Of a stretch of DNA of 64,000 nt, positions 45,901 through 60,900 are shown piece by piece (position 1 is the first letter of the stretch; every line of letters starts with the position of its first letter). The stretch is taken from positions 1-64,000 of the forward strand of contig CAYHHA010000003.1 of NCBI GenBank assembly GCA_964356315.1, in the 5' to 3' direction. The position numbers and the translations under genes are program-made. This DNA comes from CAYGFH01 sp964356315. GTDB lineage: Bacteria > Patescibacteriota > Microgenomatia > UBA10105 > UBA927. A model generated the notes under the pieces. It was given only the letters and a program-made list of their open reading frames with translations, had not been told where the DNA came from and did no database searches.

Positions 45901-48900
45901 TAGCCGATTCCATTCCGATTGAATGTTTTTTGCAAACTCTTCTCTACCCAAATATTCATACCTTGACTCAAAATAGGACCATGCATTGAGTTTATTTGCA
46001 ATAAATGTCAGAGCTTTTGGTTGAATTAGCTCGCCAAAGTAGCCTCGTTCGGCAAATGGCCAATCCAATATCTGCTGAATCGTTGAAACTTCCTGAACGT
46101 CATCATCAGTGGCGTTTATATCAGATCCCATATTTTTTAGCGATTCCTGAACGATGAATGGCTGAATATATGACCATAATTGGTCTGCAGCTTCAGGGGG
46201 CAATGTTACGGATAAATTTAATAATTTCTCTGCCAGAATTTGATGCCCTTCTCCTTCTATATCCGATAAATTCAACGCAAATTTGACCATGCCTTTCGGC
46301 AAACCTAATATTTTTAGGGCATACTCAGCCTGGCTTGTATCTTGAGCAATTTCCAAACTGGAGAGAATGTCAGGATCTCTAATACCCGTTGTGTACAAAA
46401 ACACCAGTAAGTCCTGCTTCGTACCTCTGGACTCCCTGAAATTCAAGATGCCTCCGAGCTTCTTTGCTGCCGATTGGGTAAAATATTTCACACCGCCCCG
46501 TACGTCATAGCACTTCCCACCACATAAATCTTTCTCATTGGCTTCCATAACTTCCAGAATTTTCCCTCTTCCCTGATCTATCAACAATTGTGGCGTAAGA
46601 TCGCGATAATATGCGACTATTTTTTCACCGGTCTTTATTTGCTCCTCCAATGCTTTTGTCTGACGATGATGCCCATCATCCACCCAGCGCTTGTCTGAGG
46701 CATCAACCCATGTTCCCATAATACCCGCACGCCGAAGATCATACCTCTTTCCTTCTATGGCAACATTTATTTTTTTTCCTAATTTTGTAACTTTTTCCTG
46801 CAAATCCTGGTGAATACCTACGTCGTCTACCGGTAATTTCAATATATTTGCAAACGGATTTATGGTTGTTTTACCCTCAAAATATCGCAATCTCAACTCG
46901 ATTTCATCAAGGTTTGAATAAATTGCAGTATTATTTATGGAACTGGCACTTTGCTTTTCATTCTTATGGATAAAAGGAACAGCATTTTCCGCCATTAACG
47001 CAATGGCTAATTTTTTGATTCCCCATTTATCTTTAATAGCGGTAAGGATAAGTGAAGATACTAACGACTCTTCGAGTAATGATTCCTCATGTTCAATTCC
47101 ATATGTAAATCGGGCTCGGTTTCCATACGTCAGAGTTTCTATAATCGGAAGATATTCGGGATTCTCAAGGGCCAGAGTAAACCATTTTGCCCGATCATCA
47201 TACAGTGCGAGCTGCTTTTTTAGAAACACCTGCTGCTGTATATATGCTATATATGGATTTGGAACTTTAGTGATGATAAATACCCCATATCCAACGTCCT
47301 TCATTTGTATCGGCTTATCATACGTTTTTTGACTGTTCATGACCATAAATCCTATGGATCCCATAGAGCCATATGACACCACAGTCGGAAGTTGCGCCAA
47401 TTGCGTAACTTTCTGTTGGCTCGTCAGTGTCATATCACTCTCTATAAATGCACGCAGTTGGACTAATTCATGAGGAGTTGGAGTTGTTATATCGATCACA
47501 ACATCATGCCCACTCTTATCTTTAAATGTAAATTTGAACCCATCATTTCCAACATAATAGATTCCCAATGTCTGATATTGTTCCTGTAATTTTTTTGCCA
47601 GAGCTTCTATATTTTTATTGAGTTCGACGCGATCAAGATTTTCATTGCTGTTTGCACGTGCTTTATCTGCCTCCAGAGTCTGAATATCGCCAATAATCGT
47701 TCGAATGGTAGTCTCGTCAAAAGCAACCGAGTCAGAAATCTTTAGCACATCGTGTAACGATTGTGTCGAGGCACCCGTGCGCAGTTGGCGTTGGACTGCT
47801 GTCTGCAATTGGTCCACGTCTCCATGCTCTTTGCGACTCTCGTCGTATTTTTTCGCCAAAAGAGTACGGTCTTCTCGCAAATATTCTGCTGTAACATCTA
47901 AAATCGAATCATTGCCAAATTCAGATATATTTAAGTAGTCTTCTTTGTGCGAGGATGTCATCTCTGGAATCTTTAATCCATACGATTCGCCCGTTTTCGC
48001 ATCTGCAGCGATCCGATTCCACAGATAGATACCTATCGCGTCGACGAATGCATTGACGAGCGACGGTTCCTGAGATATGCCTTGAGATGTAAATAAAGCT
48101 CCTACAATTTCCCGTAGGCGTGCTTCATTCGCCGTAGTAAAGCCGTTGGCTGTGGCATCGGCAGACACATACCACCCTTCTGGAGTTATAGAAGTCTGCA
48201 TAAGAGATCTTATGGATTCAAAAAATGCTGCCGTATCCCCTGTTACATCCTTTTTGATAGCCGCACGTAGTATTGCATTCACCATAGGAATTGCATCTAT
48301 CGGAGCAACCCCATCTGATACAAACTGCGCTGCAATTCCAGCACTTTGTGACACTACCTCAGCACTTCTTGCAAGATCAAATCCCGCGTCCATAGCAGCT
48401 CCAATGGGAAAGACTCCGGAGAGAAGCGCATCGATCATATGTTTTACGTTTGGCACAGAACGTAGATATGATGGCAAATTTCTGTATATAATGTGCCTGA
48501 GCGTTCTCCTTTCAATCTGAGAGATCTGTGCCTCTGACGGCACTTCATACACGGCAAACTGACCATCTTGGCTTCCAACCAACAGCACTGTTTTATCTTT
48601 GTATGTAATCAGTACTTTTCCTTGAAAGACAGGAACTTGAGGTGATCCCATTGCCTTCCAGAGACTGATAGTTGAAAGTGTCGTTTCACTTTTCTTGTCA
48701 CCTTCAAATTGTACAGTCATCGATTCTTTGGATGATACGCCTATGTTAAACGTTTTTGCCAACTCAGTGTAGATCTGTACCATCGTCGAAGCAGTTTTTT
48801 CTATGGTTGAATGATACGTCACGCCATCGAATTGAACCGATGTGTATGGGAAATCTGCTGAATCACGCTCAAAGTATTTATAGGCCACATCAGTTTTGTC

Positions 48901-51900
48901 CTCATTCGATTGTATGAGTATTGATCGGCCATCTCTTGATATCACAACGGGCCGGTGTGCACGCAGCTCTGTTTCCACCTGATAATCAGTGAGATTATTT
49001 CTGTACCCTCCGGGTACATCATCATGTCCCGCCAATTGCCCCATCATTGATTCGGCAGGATCATACCCCACAAAGCGTTTAACGGCTTTCACAATATCTT
49101 CCGGAGGAAGTAGCCAAGATGAGACACTATCGGAGAATATTGTGCTGAACTCTACTGATTCCCACGAGGTAGATGCAAATTCCCCAACTTGTGCTTGAAA
49201 CGGCAGTGTGGATGGATCAAAAATGACATCAGGAGTTATAGATTTAACTTCAAGGAAAGCTGGATCAACATGAAACAGAGGAGCTGTGGCCAGTGATGAT
49301 CCTTTTGTGTTTGCGTTACCACCGCGTGGTGCTTCTATCGGTTTTGACTGTTGCAGTCGTGCGTACACATACCTTCCCAGCTCGTTGGTAAGCCTGAGGA
49401 GCGCTACATTGGATATAGCGGAATTATTACGTCCCAGAGAATTCTCTGCAAGTACTTTGGTTATTTTTGTGGTATTTGCTTGCGCTAAGACGAACGCAGA
49501 CTCAGGGTTTTTATCATCTGCCTTGGGCATGACCCAACCTGTCTTCATACCATCCAGATCATCTACAGATTTTTTCAAGGCAGACAGAACCGTAGGAAGC
49601 TCGCTTCTTTTTTCAAACCCCACACTAAATATGGTCTGAACATACACAGACAACAACCGCTCCACGGAAACTGCAGACTCACGTGCCTCGTTGAGTTGAG
49701 ATTGTATGCCCGTGAGAGCCATCCTAAATTCCGGATTTGCCTGAATTGCTTCAACAGCATCTGTCAACTGCGATACTGATGTATAGAGTCCGAGCGCGGG
49801 CAGGATTGATTTAATGACCGAGTCTCTGGATGCGTCTGCAAGAGTGATGGTTGGTTCCATGGTCAACAGGAGGTCGATCATGGTATTCCCCGCTGATTTT
49901 TTCTCATCCTGAACTGCTTTATCGGGAATTTGGGAGAATACTGCTTCTGCAAACGGGCGAAGGAATACGTACAGATCGTAGTTTTTTCCCGAAGTATTCA
50001 AAGAAGCGAGGTGTGCTGCAAGTATTGGTCTGTTTAACTCTTTGGTTTGCAAACCTGTGGGAGCAATGAATGCAAGAAGCTCTTTGAGAAATGCAGGATT
50101 TGTGAGGATTTCATCTGCATTTTTTGGTTCAGGTTCGCCAAATGATGTCACCTTTTGAATTGCCGCAATCGCCTTTTGGAGTTCCGTTACAACAGTCGGC
50201 AGATCTTTCATACTCACACTTCCAAGCAACTGCACTAGAGATGGCATATAGAGGGAAAATTGTTGCATAGCCTCTTGAGGAGTATTGGTACCCGTTTGGA
50301 ATGATGTAGCCAGCTCCCCCATCGCTTTTTGAAGTCTTGTCACTTGAGCTCCGGTTCCCGCCATATCTGACTGAATCTTATCGAGTGGAAACCCCGAAGA
50401 GACAAATTCGTTTATAAATCCAGTGGCTAGCGCTTCATACTCCGTGGTACTTTCTTTCCATGTTTGTGGAACTTCCTCAAGCAGTTTAACTGTCAGATTT
50501 CGTACCCGTTGCATTGGAGGCTCTGTGTATAAAAAGAGCTTTTTATATGCGTCCACTTTTTGACCGTCTTTTTCAAGCGCGGCAATCAGGATTGATGCAT
50601 TTTGTTCCAGTGTTAGAGATTCATTGTATGCAATCCCCAAACCGAATTTGATGTTTGCTGATTTCATCAACTGGGTAAGTTTGTTGCGTGTTGAATCGGG
50701 AGCGTCTTTCACCTGCTCTGCGGTTCCACCTTTCAATTTTTGCACATCAAGGAGTTGTTTATCCATACTTCTCCATACGTTCACATAGGCTCCAGCTATA
50801 GCCAACCTTCCTTCGGGTGTCTGTATAGTTTGCTGAAATGCAGACAATGGCGATCCTGCAAAATTCTTTATATTTACATTTGCACTCTTCAGAACCGCTT
50901 CCAGAAATTTACCGGGAGATACGGCTATCTGTTCTTCCGTTACCCCATATGTACCGACCGTAGCTCCCATCAGATTATCAAATTCACTCAACTGTGCCAT
51001 ATCGATGGTACTACTTTTTTTCACCTGCTCGGCAAATTCTTCGAGTTTTGCTATGACCGTAGACTCAGGTGGAACTTTTGCAAATATCGAACTCCCGAGT
51101 GAGGAGAATTCTCCATGTAACGATCCTTGAGAGTCCTGCATATTTTCAAAGAGTGCCCGTATAAACGATGGGTCCAAGAGCACTAAAAATGAATTAGGAT
51201 TTGATGCTACACTCGCTCGCACCGCATCTAAAAATGTATCCTTAGTACTTTTCACCGGTGATTTTATTTCCGATAACACTGATGTCATTTTTTGTTCCAT
51301 CTGCTTCATTGTTTCCTCATCACTTAACTTCGTCCCTTTGTAGCCGTCCAAAAGCGCCTGTATTGATTCCAATGACTTCTCCATTTGTAGTTTAATAACT
51401 GAAGGACCGGCATCTGTTGGAGTCAGAGAATCCAGAAGACTCTGTACCCAGGTAGTTAATCTATCAGCATACACTGCATCATTCCATAGCGTTGCGTCTT
51501 CTGCTTTTGGAGCCGGGTAGAGTTCCAGTAATCCTGTTTGTCCCACAGCTTCACTGACTCGATTTTGAAGCAAACTCAGGACATTGCGAGTAGCCTTCAT
51601 TACAGCATCTGCGTTTGATAGTTCTTTTCTGAGGCTCTCCAAAGGCTTTATGACACGTTCATATGACTGATCTGCAATTTCTGTTCTAAACGCTCTGACA
51701 TCAGTACCGACTGAATTTGTATTCCAATCGCCTTTTTGTATAATACCGACCAACACATGGACAGCAAATTTTTTATAACCACTGAGCCGCGCAAACGTAT
51801 GAGCAAATTTCTCTGTTCCTGCAGTCAATTCAATAAACTCAGGGGCAAAGCCATATTGTTTTCCGTACGCTTCAAGTAGCGCTTTCAGTCGCTGAACAAC

Positions 51901-54900
51901 CTCATCCGTAACCAAATCAAATGCAATTATATTAGCGTTTGAATTATCAAAATCCGATGGCTTAAACTCTGGTTTTACTAACTCATCAAATAGTTGCGCG
52001 ATGTCTTTGGTCAGAGTATCCGGTATTTGCGTGCCATAATCTCGAAGCGCTATTTCAACGTTTCTAAGTAATTCAGCATGTTCGATTCGATTTGTTGGGA
52101 CAAGAACAGCACCTTCTTTATCGGTATTCATTGCACCTGCATAGACAGCTGATACGTCTGACCCAAAGACCTGTTTTACATTGCCTAACGCCTTCTGCAC
52201 CGAATCTGCATACCCTACATTTTCAACAGGTTGCGTTCGACTGATTTCCTGCTGTAACTTATCCAACGCTTCAGAAATTGGTTGAGCTTTTTCTATAACA
52301 GGATTTGTGGCAACTTCAAGCTGTCTGTTCCAGAGAGCAAATGTTTCAGCAGGAATACTTCCATCTGGTGTCTTTTGCACATTCTCTATGACAGTCAACG
52401 GAAGGTCGTGTAGAACCTGGTCATTCATCAAAGACACCACCAAAAGTGATTCCTGATCATTAGAAGCGGTGAGAATAGCAGTGATACTTTTCACCAGCGC
52501 GTCTATAGCAATGGAATCTGCGGATCCACTCATATACCCACCGTTTCTCTGCATTGTTTGAGAGTATAGTGACGCAATGATTCTGGCATAGTGCTTTGAC
52601 TGAAGATCTGCAGGAAGAATGCTGAGTCCTACCCTCTGTATGCCTTCCACTTCACGGGTAAATGATTCCTGCTTATCATCCCGACCCGACAACTTTGCCA
52701 CCTGTGCTGACAGGTCGGTGACTTGCTGTATGCGCGAGAGGTTTGCCACTAGAGGCGCCTGATTTTTCAAACCATTGAGGACTCCAGTAAGCATCTTGTC
52801 CATAAACTCGAGTTCTCCTTTTTGAAGATTTTTACCTAAACGATCTTGGACATGGATCTCGACATAGGTTAGAAACGCCTGTAAATCACCAAGTGATTTT
52901 TTCGTTAGATTTATTTGCGCGAATGCTTTGAATTTGTCTTTTCCCTTGACCAAGGGCATTACCACAGTCTTCAAAAATGCAGAGGCTTGTATGTCTAATG
53001 CTTCTCTTTTGCCTGCATCATATTGCTCCTGCATTGCAGCTTCCAATTCCGTTTCAGTCCAATATGTTGAAGCTTCGTCTTTCGACTTTTTTGGTTTGGC
53101 GGTATTCGTGACATTCAGTTGAAACAGTTTCAACTGTGATTCAACAGACGTAGTATCAGAAGCACCTACTTTATTTCTAACTGGAGGCAAATCACCACCG
53201 GTTTTCCCTGCTTCATACGCTACCTCAAGAGTTTTTGCTATGACTCCCCGCGCTCCCCGCTGTCGTATAAATCTCGGGTTTGTAAAATCATCACCCTCAA
53301 ACATGGCCATTTCGTTGTAGTTGGATAGTAGTATCCCAAGGAGTCCCGCGTGTTCTTTGTTTCCAAATAGAAATGCATCTGCCTGTGCTATTTCCTCCGG
53401 AATTTTAAGCACATCGGTAAAAAATGTAGAAAACGTACTTTTCCATTGTTTTTTAGCTTCATCCTTCGATCCTGAGCTGATAAACTGTGCAAATAAAGTC
53501 GCCAATTGTTTGCCGTTATCCGTAGAGATATCCCGTAATGCATCCACGACCGTATAGAGAGATGTCACTACATCCTCAGACCACATCGGAGCCGGTACAA
53601 ACCCGATCATAAGAGACATAGCCTGCAGATATTGTTTCGCTACCACTGGGTCTACATCTTTTGCTTCCAGAAAACTCCCAATCATATCCGCATTTTTAGG
53701 ATCAATGAGAGCTGCTGCCAGCTCTGATTGATTTTTACTATTTACCTCCAACATTCCGGATGCTCCCTCTATCAACACATATAACTGAATATATGTCGCA
53801 CGATTTAACGGTTCCCCCGGAGTCGGCAGTGAACTTGCTGCGAAGGCAAACTGCTGTTTACCCGTCAGACTCAACGACGGCGTCGCTGATCCAAGTGACC
53901 TCGTACCCTTTAAGAACGTTTGAAACCAATCTATAGCACCATCAGTAGTATTCACAACTGTGTACCATGGAGCATCTGTAAGAGTGTTTAGGGCATAGGT
54001 CAGCGCTTGATTTGGCGCACAGGATGTAGCTTGGGCATATACCACAGGAAGTATATGAATACCAACCTCACACCCAATACCGGACCGAGCCACTAGATCA
54101 CCAATACGGGTACGCTTTCGTGCTGAAAATTCATCTCCCCCATCCATCATCGCCTGAAATTGAGTAGGTAAGTACGTACGGACAGATGTTTTTGTATTTG
54201 ATGGACCTCCACCTCCAGCTAGAGGAGATTTGAATGAATTTCTGATATCTTTAGTGGCTTGAGGGGCAATGGCCACAGCCATAGTTCTCGCAGCATCCAT
54301 GTCTCCGAATAGAACCTGTAAAAGTTGTTCTTCCTGTGCACCAACAGTAATATTGAGAGTAATATGTCTCCATTCATCGCCGGCAATAATTGCTTGAATA
54401 TGCCCTGACACCATTAGTGATAATCTAGATGGACTTTGCGAGTTTACTGATATATATGCCCCTCTTCGTTTCTTATTTATAGGATCAGGTGATGATAATT
54501 CAGCCTGTATCGCCACTATGATAGATCGTGCGATTTCTCGTACGGATGGATCAAGTCCAATTGTGGTAAAGGCTTTTTCTATGTCATCATTTGGCGCTTT
54601 TGTTGAGGCTGTCGATTTTGTCACCGCGGGTTTTGTTTGCGCTTGTTTAAGTGGAGCTTGAGATTGTACTTTCTCGGCTGCAGGCTTTTTCTTATCAGCC
54701 GTTGCAGCAAACATCTGTGCCTGAAAACTCTTTGCCAGTAGTTTCATCTGTGCATCCGTGTTTGGTGGGAATTTTTTGGTATCAAGTAATTTTTTGTAAA
54801 TATTATTAGTGACATTTGTGCTGTCCGGTTTCCAACCAGCACTGTTTGCTCTTTGTTGAATAAATTGTCTAATCGCTACACTATCTCTTACTCCAACAGT

Positions 54901-57900
54901 GGCGGCAAGAAGTTGTGCCTGTAGCGTAGGTTCCTTTGTAATTGTGGCTATGATAGTTTCCAATTCCGTCTCGGCATTAGTAGCGGTTGACGTCGAAGCA
55001 CTCGATGACGGCTGCGTGTTTGTCGTCCGATTTGCGACAGTTGTAGCTGTGAGCAGTAAGTTTCCTTCAGCATCAAAGGAAACAGTAAATGCATCATGGC
55101 GGGTATTTCCAAACCGTATCTCATCTCCGGCTTTAAGGATCTGAGGTTTTGTAAACTCTCTTCCGTTGATTGCAACATCTTCAGATGATGCTTTGTTTAT
55201 AAACCATTCGCGTTTATCTGGATTTCGGTCCAAATCATACTGATTTGATATCTCCATATTCCCAGATATCACCCGAATATGGGCATTTTCGGTGCTATTC
55301 ATCTTGAGAGATTTTGCCGTTCCGCCGAACATTGATTGTTGTAATCTGTATATGACTCCTGCTTGTGGAACTACACGTGATTCAGGCACTATTTCTGTGG
55401 TTTTTGCCAAAGAGGCATCGAACTCGGCTTGTTTTTGTGCATATGCTGCAAGCACCGGGGTAAGGATTTGTGGATTGATCAATCTAAAGTAGTTCACTCC
55501 TCCTACTGCCACTTCTCCGGTTGGAGAACCTGTTCGCTCATAGTCCCCCACTGTTTGACCGGAAAATGGCATCGTCTGTGTTATTGTATTGTTTCTGTTA
55601 TATCCAATCGTTCCGCCTGTTACCGTTCCCTTAAATGTCTTAAAGCCATTCTCTTCTTTTACAAACACCTCTAAGCTCGTATTTACTGTCTGATATAGCG
55701 TTATACGAGTACTACTCATTTGATTACTAAAGGTTCTGTACAAAGGATTTTGGTTTATGTTGAGTGCTGCATCCCTAAACCAAAGTTGTCGGATAGCAAC
55801 GAGTGAAGAGAACTCATCACGAGATCGAATCTGATAGTTGCCTAAAAATTCTAGTGCTGCATTTGCAATCGCAGGCTGTACTACATCAGCATTGGAGAGA
55901 TTCAAAACTAACGTAATTTTCTGTGCATCAGTGACAAGTTTTGATTTCAGAGCATTCACAATCTGCTCTTGATTGCCTGCTACATTTGGCTGAGCGGGGG
56001 CGGATTGAGCTGCCACATTTTTCTCTTCAAACAAATCAAATCCACCATTTGCTGACCGTTTAAAATTGATGGTTATAGTATCAATAGTGAATGAGCCAGC
56101 ATTAGTATTGTTTAGTGAAAAAACAAATGGACGCAGTGTCGATGTTACGGGAACATTATTAACCCTATGAGAACCGATTGAACCAACCGTTAGATTTTCA
56201 CTCGTCGTGCTCGCTTCAACTGAAACGAGTGGATCTGTAGTCTCTAAACGATTTGCACGAATTTCCATTTTTCCATTATTCATCCAAAGATAATATGACT
56301 TACCATCCTTTGGAATAGTGCCGATTGATACTTCCTGTTTGACAGTTGAATCCGACGCTTGAGCTTGTGATGCGGGGGCATCACTTTTTGGCGGCGCTGT
56401 AGTTATACCAACATAGACAATTTTCTCGTCATCGCCTTTTCGCAATATAAATGCCTGGAATTCATTTACTTCGGCTTTCGTCTTTGCGTTTAGCTCATCA
56501 AGGGTAGATTGTTTAATCACCGGCCCGAGGGTGGAAGATTGCGGAAAAAGTTGAGAGGCAACGAGCATCTTCATGTCCCTCTGCGCGCTTATCAAAATTT
56601 CTTGAGAATTATAAAAATATCCATCGGTCACTGAGGAAAAGTACTCCGCAATTTTTTTCTTATCTCCACCAAACGCTTCTACATAGGCTTCGATTACTGG
56701 TGAAAAATTACTAGAGAGAGCCATCTTATATAATTCTGATCTTTTTATAGGATCAGTCCAATCAAATTTTCCAGAAGTTTTCAATCGCTCAAGCACGCGG
56801 GCTAAACCGATCGCTCCACCCCAATACTTTGAACTTTTTTCTATTTGCTCTGTGGGTAATCCTATTTTTTTTGCGTAAAGATACTGAAGTGCAGTCACGA
56901 CGATCTCTTGGGACTCTGAATCAATTGGCATCCAATATGATTCTGTCGTGGAAGCATCGCGAAGTGCAGATATCTTCAAATGAAGTTTTTCATGAAAAAG
57001 TGTTAAGGCTTTATCCTGATCTGTTGTATCAGTCCGTGCTAAATTTAATGCGCCACCACCTTGCACATGAGCTTTATCACTATCTTCTTTACGAAATACG
57101 ATAATATCGTTTATCGGATCTGAAACACTGTTTTCATCATATACATACGATGAATTTTCTTGTTGTAGTAGTTTGATAAGTGTTTCTTTCGTTTGGATTG
57201 GCAAATCATATTTTAGTGCCTCTTTTGCAACAACTGCAGAAATAACTTCTTTCAGATCTGAATCCGTAAGTGTTTTAAGAGCAAATGAATTGTTTTTAGA
57301 GCCAAGTATGTATTCCAAACTTACGCTAATTGCATCTGCCTCATGAGGAGCTAAAAACCCAGGAAATTCAGTATTAACTTTTATAATCGCATCCCCTATA
57401 TTGTTTATTCTATTATCCAAGGCAACAAGCACATGTATTGTGTATCGAGCAATTTTATTTTTCTGAGCCTCAGTAAGATTCGAATATGTTGAAAGAATGC
57501 TAGTAATTTGAGCACGCATTTCATCAGTTATGATGACAAAGTCTGCTTCAGACCTCGCAAGTTTTTGCGTGAGCAATTCTTTTGCAGTTCTCTCTTCCTC
57601 TTTCATCCCCTGTACAATCAGCTCGAGATCGGAAGAACTAGGAACTTGGGATGTTTTAAGATCTTCCTGGACTATTTTCAACACATCACGCACTTCCACC
57701 ATTTTGTTACCAGCGCCAAGCGGGATTATGGACGCGCTTACAAGTGCTTTAAGAATATCTACATTTCCCGCCTTCTGAACCGCTCTAATCGCCCTTGCGA
57801 GAGATCCAATTGCAGTCTTTGTATTTTTCAAATCTACCTGTCCTACTTTTTGTATCTGACCCAGTGCTGTTACTGCTTCTCTCACTCTTGTGACATCACG

Positions 57901-60900
57901 ATCCTTCAGAGCGTCCGTTAAATCGGATAGTAACGTTTTAAAATCAACATCGACGACTGGCGCAGCAATAACTACCACTACTGGCTTCTGCGCGTTTGCC
58001 GGAGGCGTTGGAACTGGTGTTAAATAATACATCTTCGCACCTTTGTAATATGCTTCAATAGTCGCCGTCTCAGTCAGGGCCATTCCGTTGTATTTAAATA
58101 ATCCATATACCGTATCATCTCCCACATGAAATGTGCCTGATACAACATCATAGACACCATAATCTTCTAAAAACTGTAGTAGAGAGCTAACAGACCGATA
58201 TTCCACCCGAGATCCTAAGTCTACCGCAATCACCAGATCCTTCCCTGCACTTTTGGTTAACCACGCCTGCATCGTACGTTTAAATTCAGCGAAGTTTGAA
58301 AATACAAGCGGAGCTTCAGAAGTGACCACCTCATACTCGGGTTGTTTAATAAAAACTGCCGTTGACAGGCGATTTTTTCCTGCCTGTATCTCATTTATCG
58401 CATATTGAATTTCTTCTGGAGTATTTGAATGTTTTGCGACAGCTACATCAAGTATTGTTTTACGCGCTTTCAAATTGATAAAGCTTTCTCTCAACTCCTG
58501 TACATTCGCGCTATTTTCAAAACCAAACTCAGTCAATACCTTCAAAAATGGATCTGAAACTCCCAATACTGCATTTATATACGTCAAGTCGTTAGACTTT
58601 TTCAGAGAATCAATACTCACCTTCAATTCCGTGATCATCAATGCAAATTCGTTTACATTCCCCTTACTAATTTCTATTGAATGATTCTTATACACATCTG
58701 CAAATGGATTTTGCGATCGAATCGTTTTCTGGATATGACCGTCCAACCTTTTATACAGAATAGGCCGTAATTCATCTAGGGATTTCCATTTTTCAATAAC
58801 CGGCTTTAGCGTCATGACAATTGCATCGATATTCGCTTCGTCTCGAATCTTGCCAAACGCATCTATAACCTGTTTCACAAATGAATCAGCTTGAGGCTGA
58901 GCATTAAATGTTGACACAGCGCTCTCCCATGAAGCAATAGACAAAGCTGTCGCAGTCTTCACCGCGGCCGCAAGTGCAACTGTATCAGTGGTGGTATTGG
59001 CATTCTGCAATGCGGTTAGTAATTCATTAAATACCGCTTGAGCAACAGAGGATTGACTCTCCCCCGTCGCATTGATCGCTTTTAATTTCTTATTCAATTG
59101 GGCTACCGTTTTGTTGAAATCAGTTATTTTCTTCACAATGCTTGTAAATGGATGAACACCAGTCCACTCAGATTGAATAATTGAGGCAATCTGCCCGAAC
59201 CATACTAATTCATCTGCAGCTGTTCTAGTTCTAAGTGTTCTTTGCAGTTCACGGGTAAAGAGTGTTAGGTATTTCTGTATCACTTTTCGAGCGTCGCCAA
59301 CACTGGAATCTGCGGTAATTGTAGATAAGAGATCAAGTAACGCTTGATCTTTTGTGTTTGCCTTAAGAGCGTCGATTGCTCTGTTCATGTCCGCTAAATC
59401 CTTTGCATTTGCTAGCATATCCTTTGAATATGAAGTTATTTCTTTGGATGTATATCCAAGCTGTGTAAGAATTGCTTCGTATGAGGCTATAACTTGTGCT
59501 GTTTCGAAATTTGGATCAGCATATAAGCCTACATACAACTCTCTTAATGTCATAGGATCTATCGTTTCCTCTATTAAATCTGTAAGTGCTCCAGTAGCTT
59601 TTTGTGCGAGAGCAAGTGCCTCAGGATTTTCAGCATCGCGATCCTCGTCTTTTACCATAGCGCTGATAAGCATTGAGGTAGGGCTTTGTATATCTCCTGT
59701 AATGACTGCTACTTCTGCTGAAATATCCCTAATAGTTTCAATAACATATGATTTTCTCTCGCTTGGTCCTGCCGGTAGCTGGTGAAGTCTTATGTATGCT
59801 GCTGCTATCACTCCAACATAATCATTTGCCTGAATATATTCTTCAGGAATGTTGATGCCAAGTTTTTCCAGATCTTGTAACAGATCTTTGTATAACCGTA
59901 TTGCCCAGGCTTTGTTTCTTTTTTCCTTGAGAGACGCAATAGACTGTGTTAACTTCGTGGTTCGGGAAATCACATCGTATACTGGTAATTGTGTCTTTAG
60001 GTCAGTCTGAATTGAATAAAGAACCTGCGACCAGAAAGATAGTGTTTGGCGGTCTACCTGTGCGCCTCGAGTATTTTGCTCAGCTTCACGTACAACAACT
60101 TTCACCAGTTCTGCAATTCCTTTCACACCCGTGGATTGCGCGCTATTTATAAGTTTTGCAACTGCGGCAGGTACATTCCCTTCAAATGCCGGGAGAAGTG
60201 TTTGTTGTATAAATTCATTTACTCGTGCGATCTCACCATTTTCTTTTCCGAGCGCGTATTGAGTGCTTAGTTCTGTGCGAAGCGATGCTGCTGTCCAACG
60301 TGTTTTTGCTCCAATACGATGCACATCGGTAAGCTGAACTCCCAATGCATTTAACCGTTTGTTAAGCTTTTCGATTGTATCAGAAGCCTGTTTGACGCCA
60401 TCATACCCCTGCTTTTCTACATCACTAAGACTCATCGCAATTACATGATGAACTACATTCATTTTCTGATTGGCTATATATGCTCGAAGCGGTGCAACAC
60501 GACCTCGAAGAGAGATAAGTGTGTTATCTGTCTCTATCCTTTTGAGATCTGCTTCAATACGGGCCGGAGTGTCGGATAGGAACCATGCCTCATCCAGATC
60601 TTCTGTTTCTATGCTCTGCATAATTGCGCTTAGAATAGTGCGATCCATTTGAGCCTTTCCCAAGCGGGCATTGAGAGTGGTTATGAAAGTTTTTGTGGTT
60701 TGTGCAACCCAAAACGAACGCACAGCTTCAGGAATTGCTTTACCGTCAAATTTCGCGGCTTTAGCAACTGCTGTTAGTTGAGTTACGGCTTCTGTATATG
60801 GATCATCGGCAGCCAAAAACGCTGTTTCAACTTCTTCCCGTTTGCGGGCAAGCGCACCTACCATTGCTCTATCCATGCCATTTGCTTTTGTTTTTGCGGC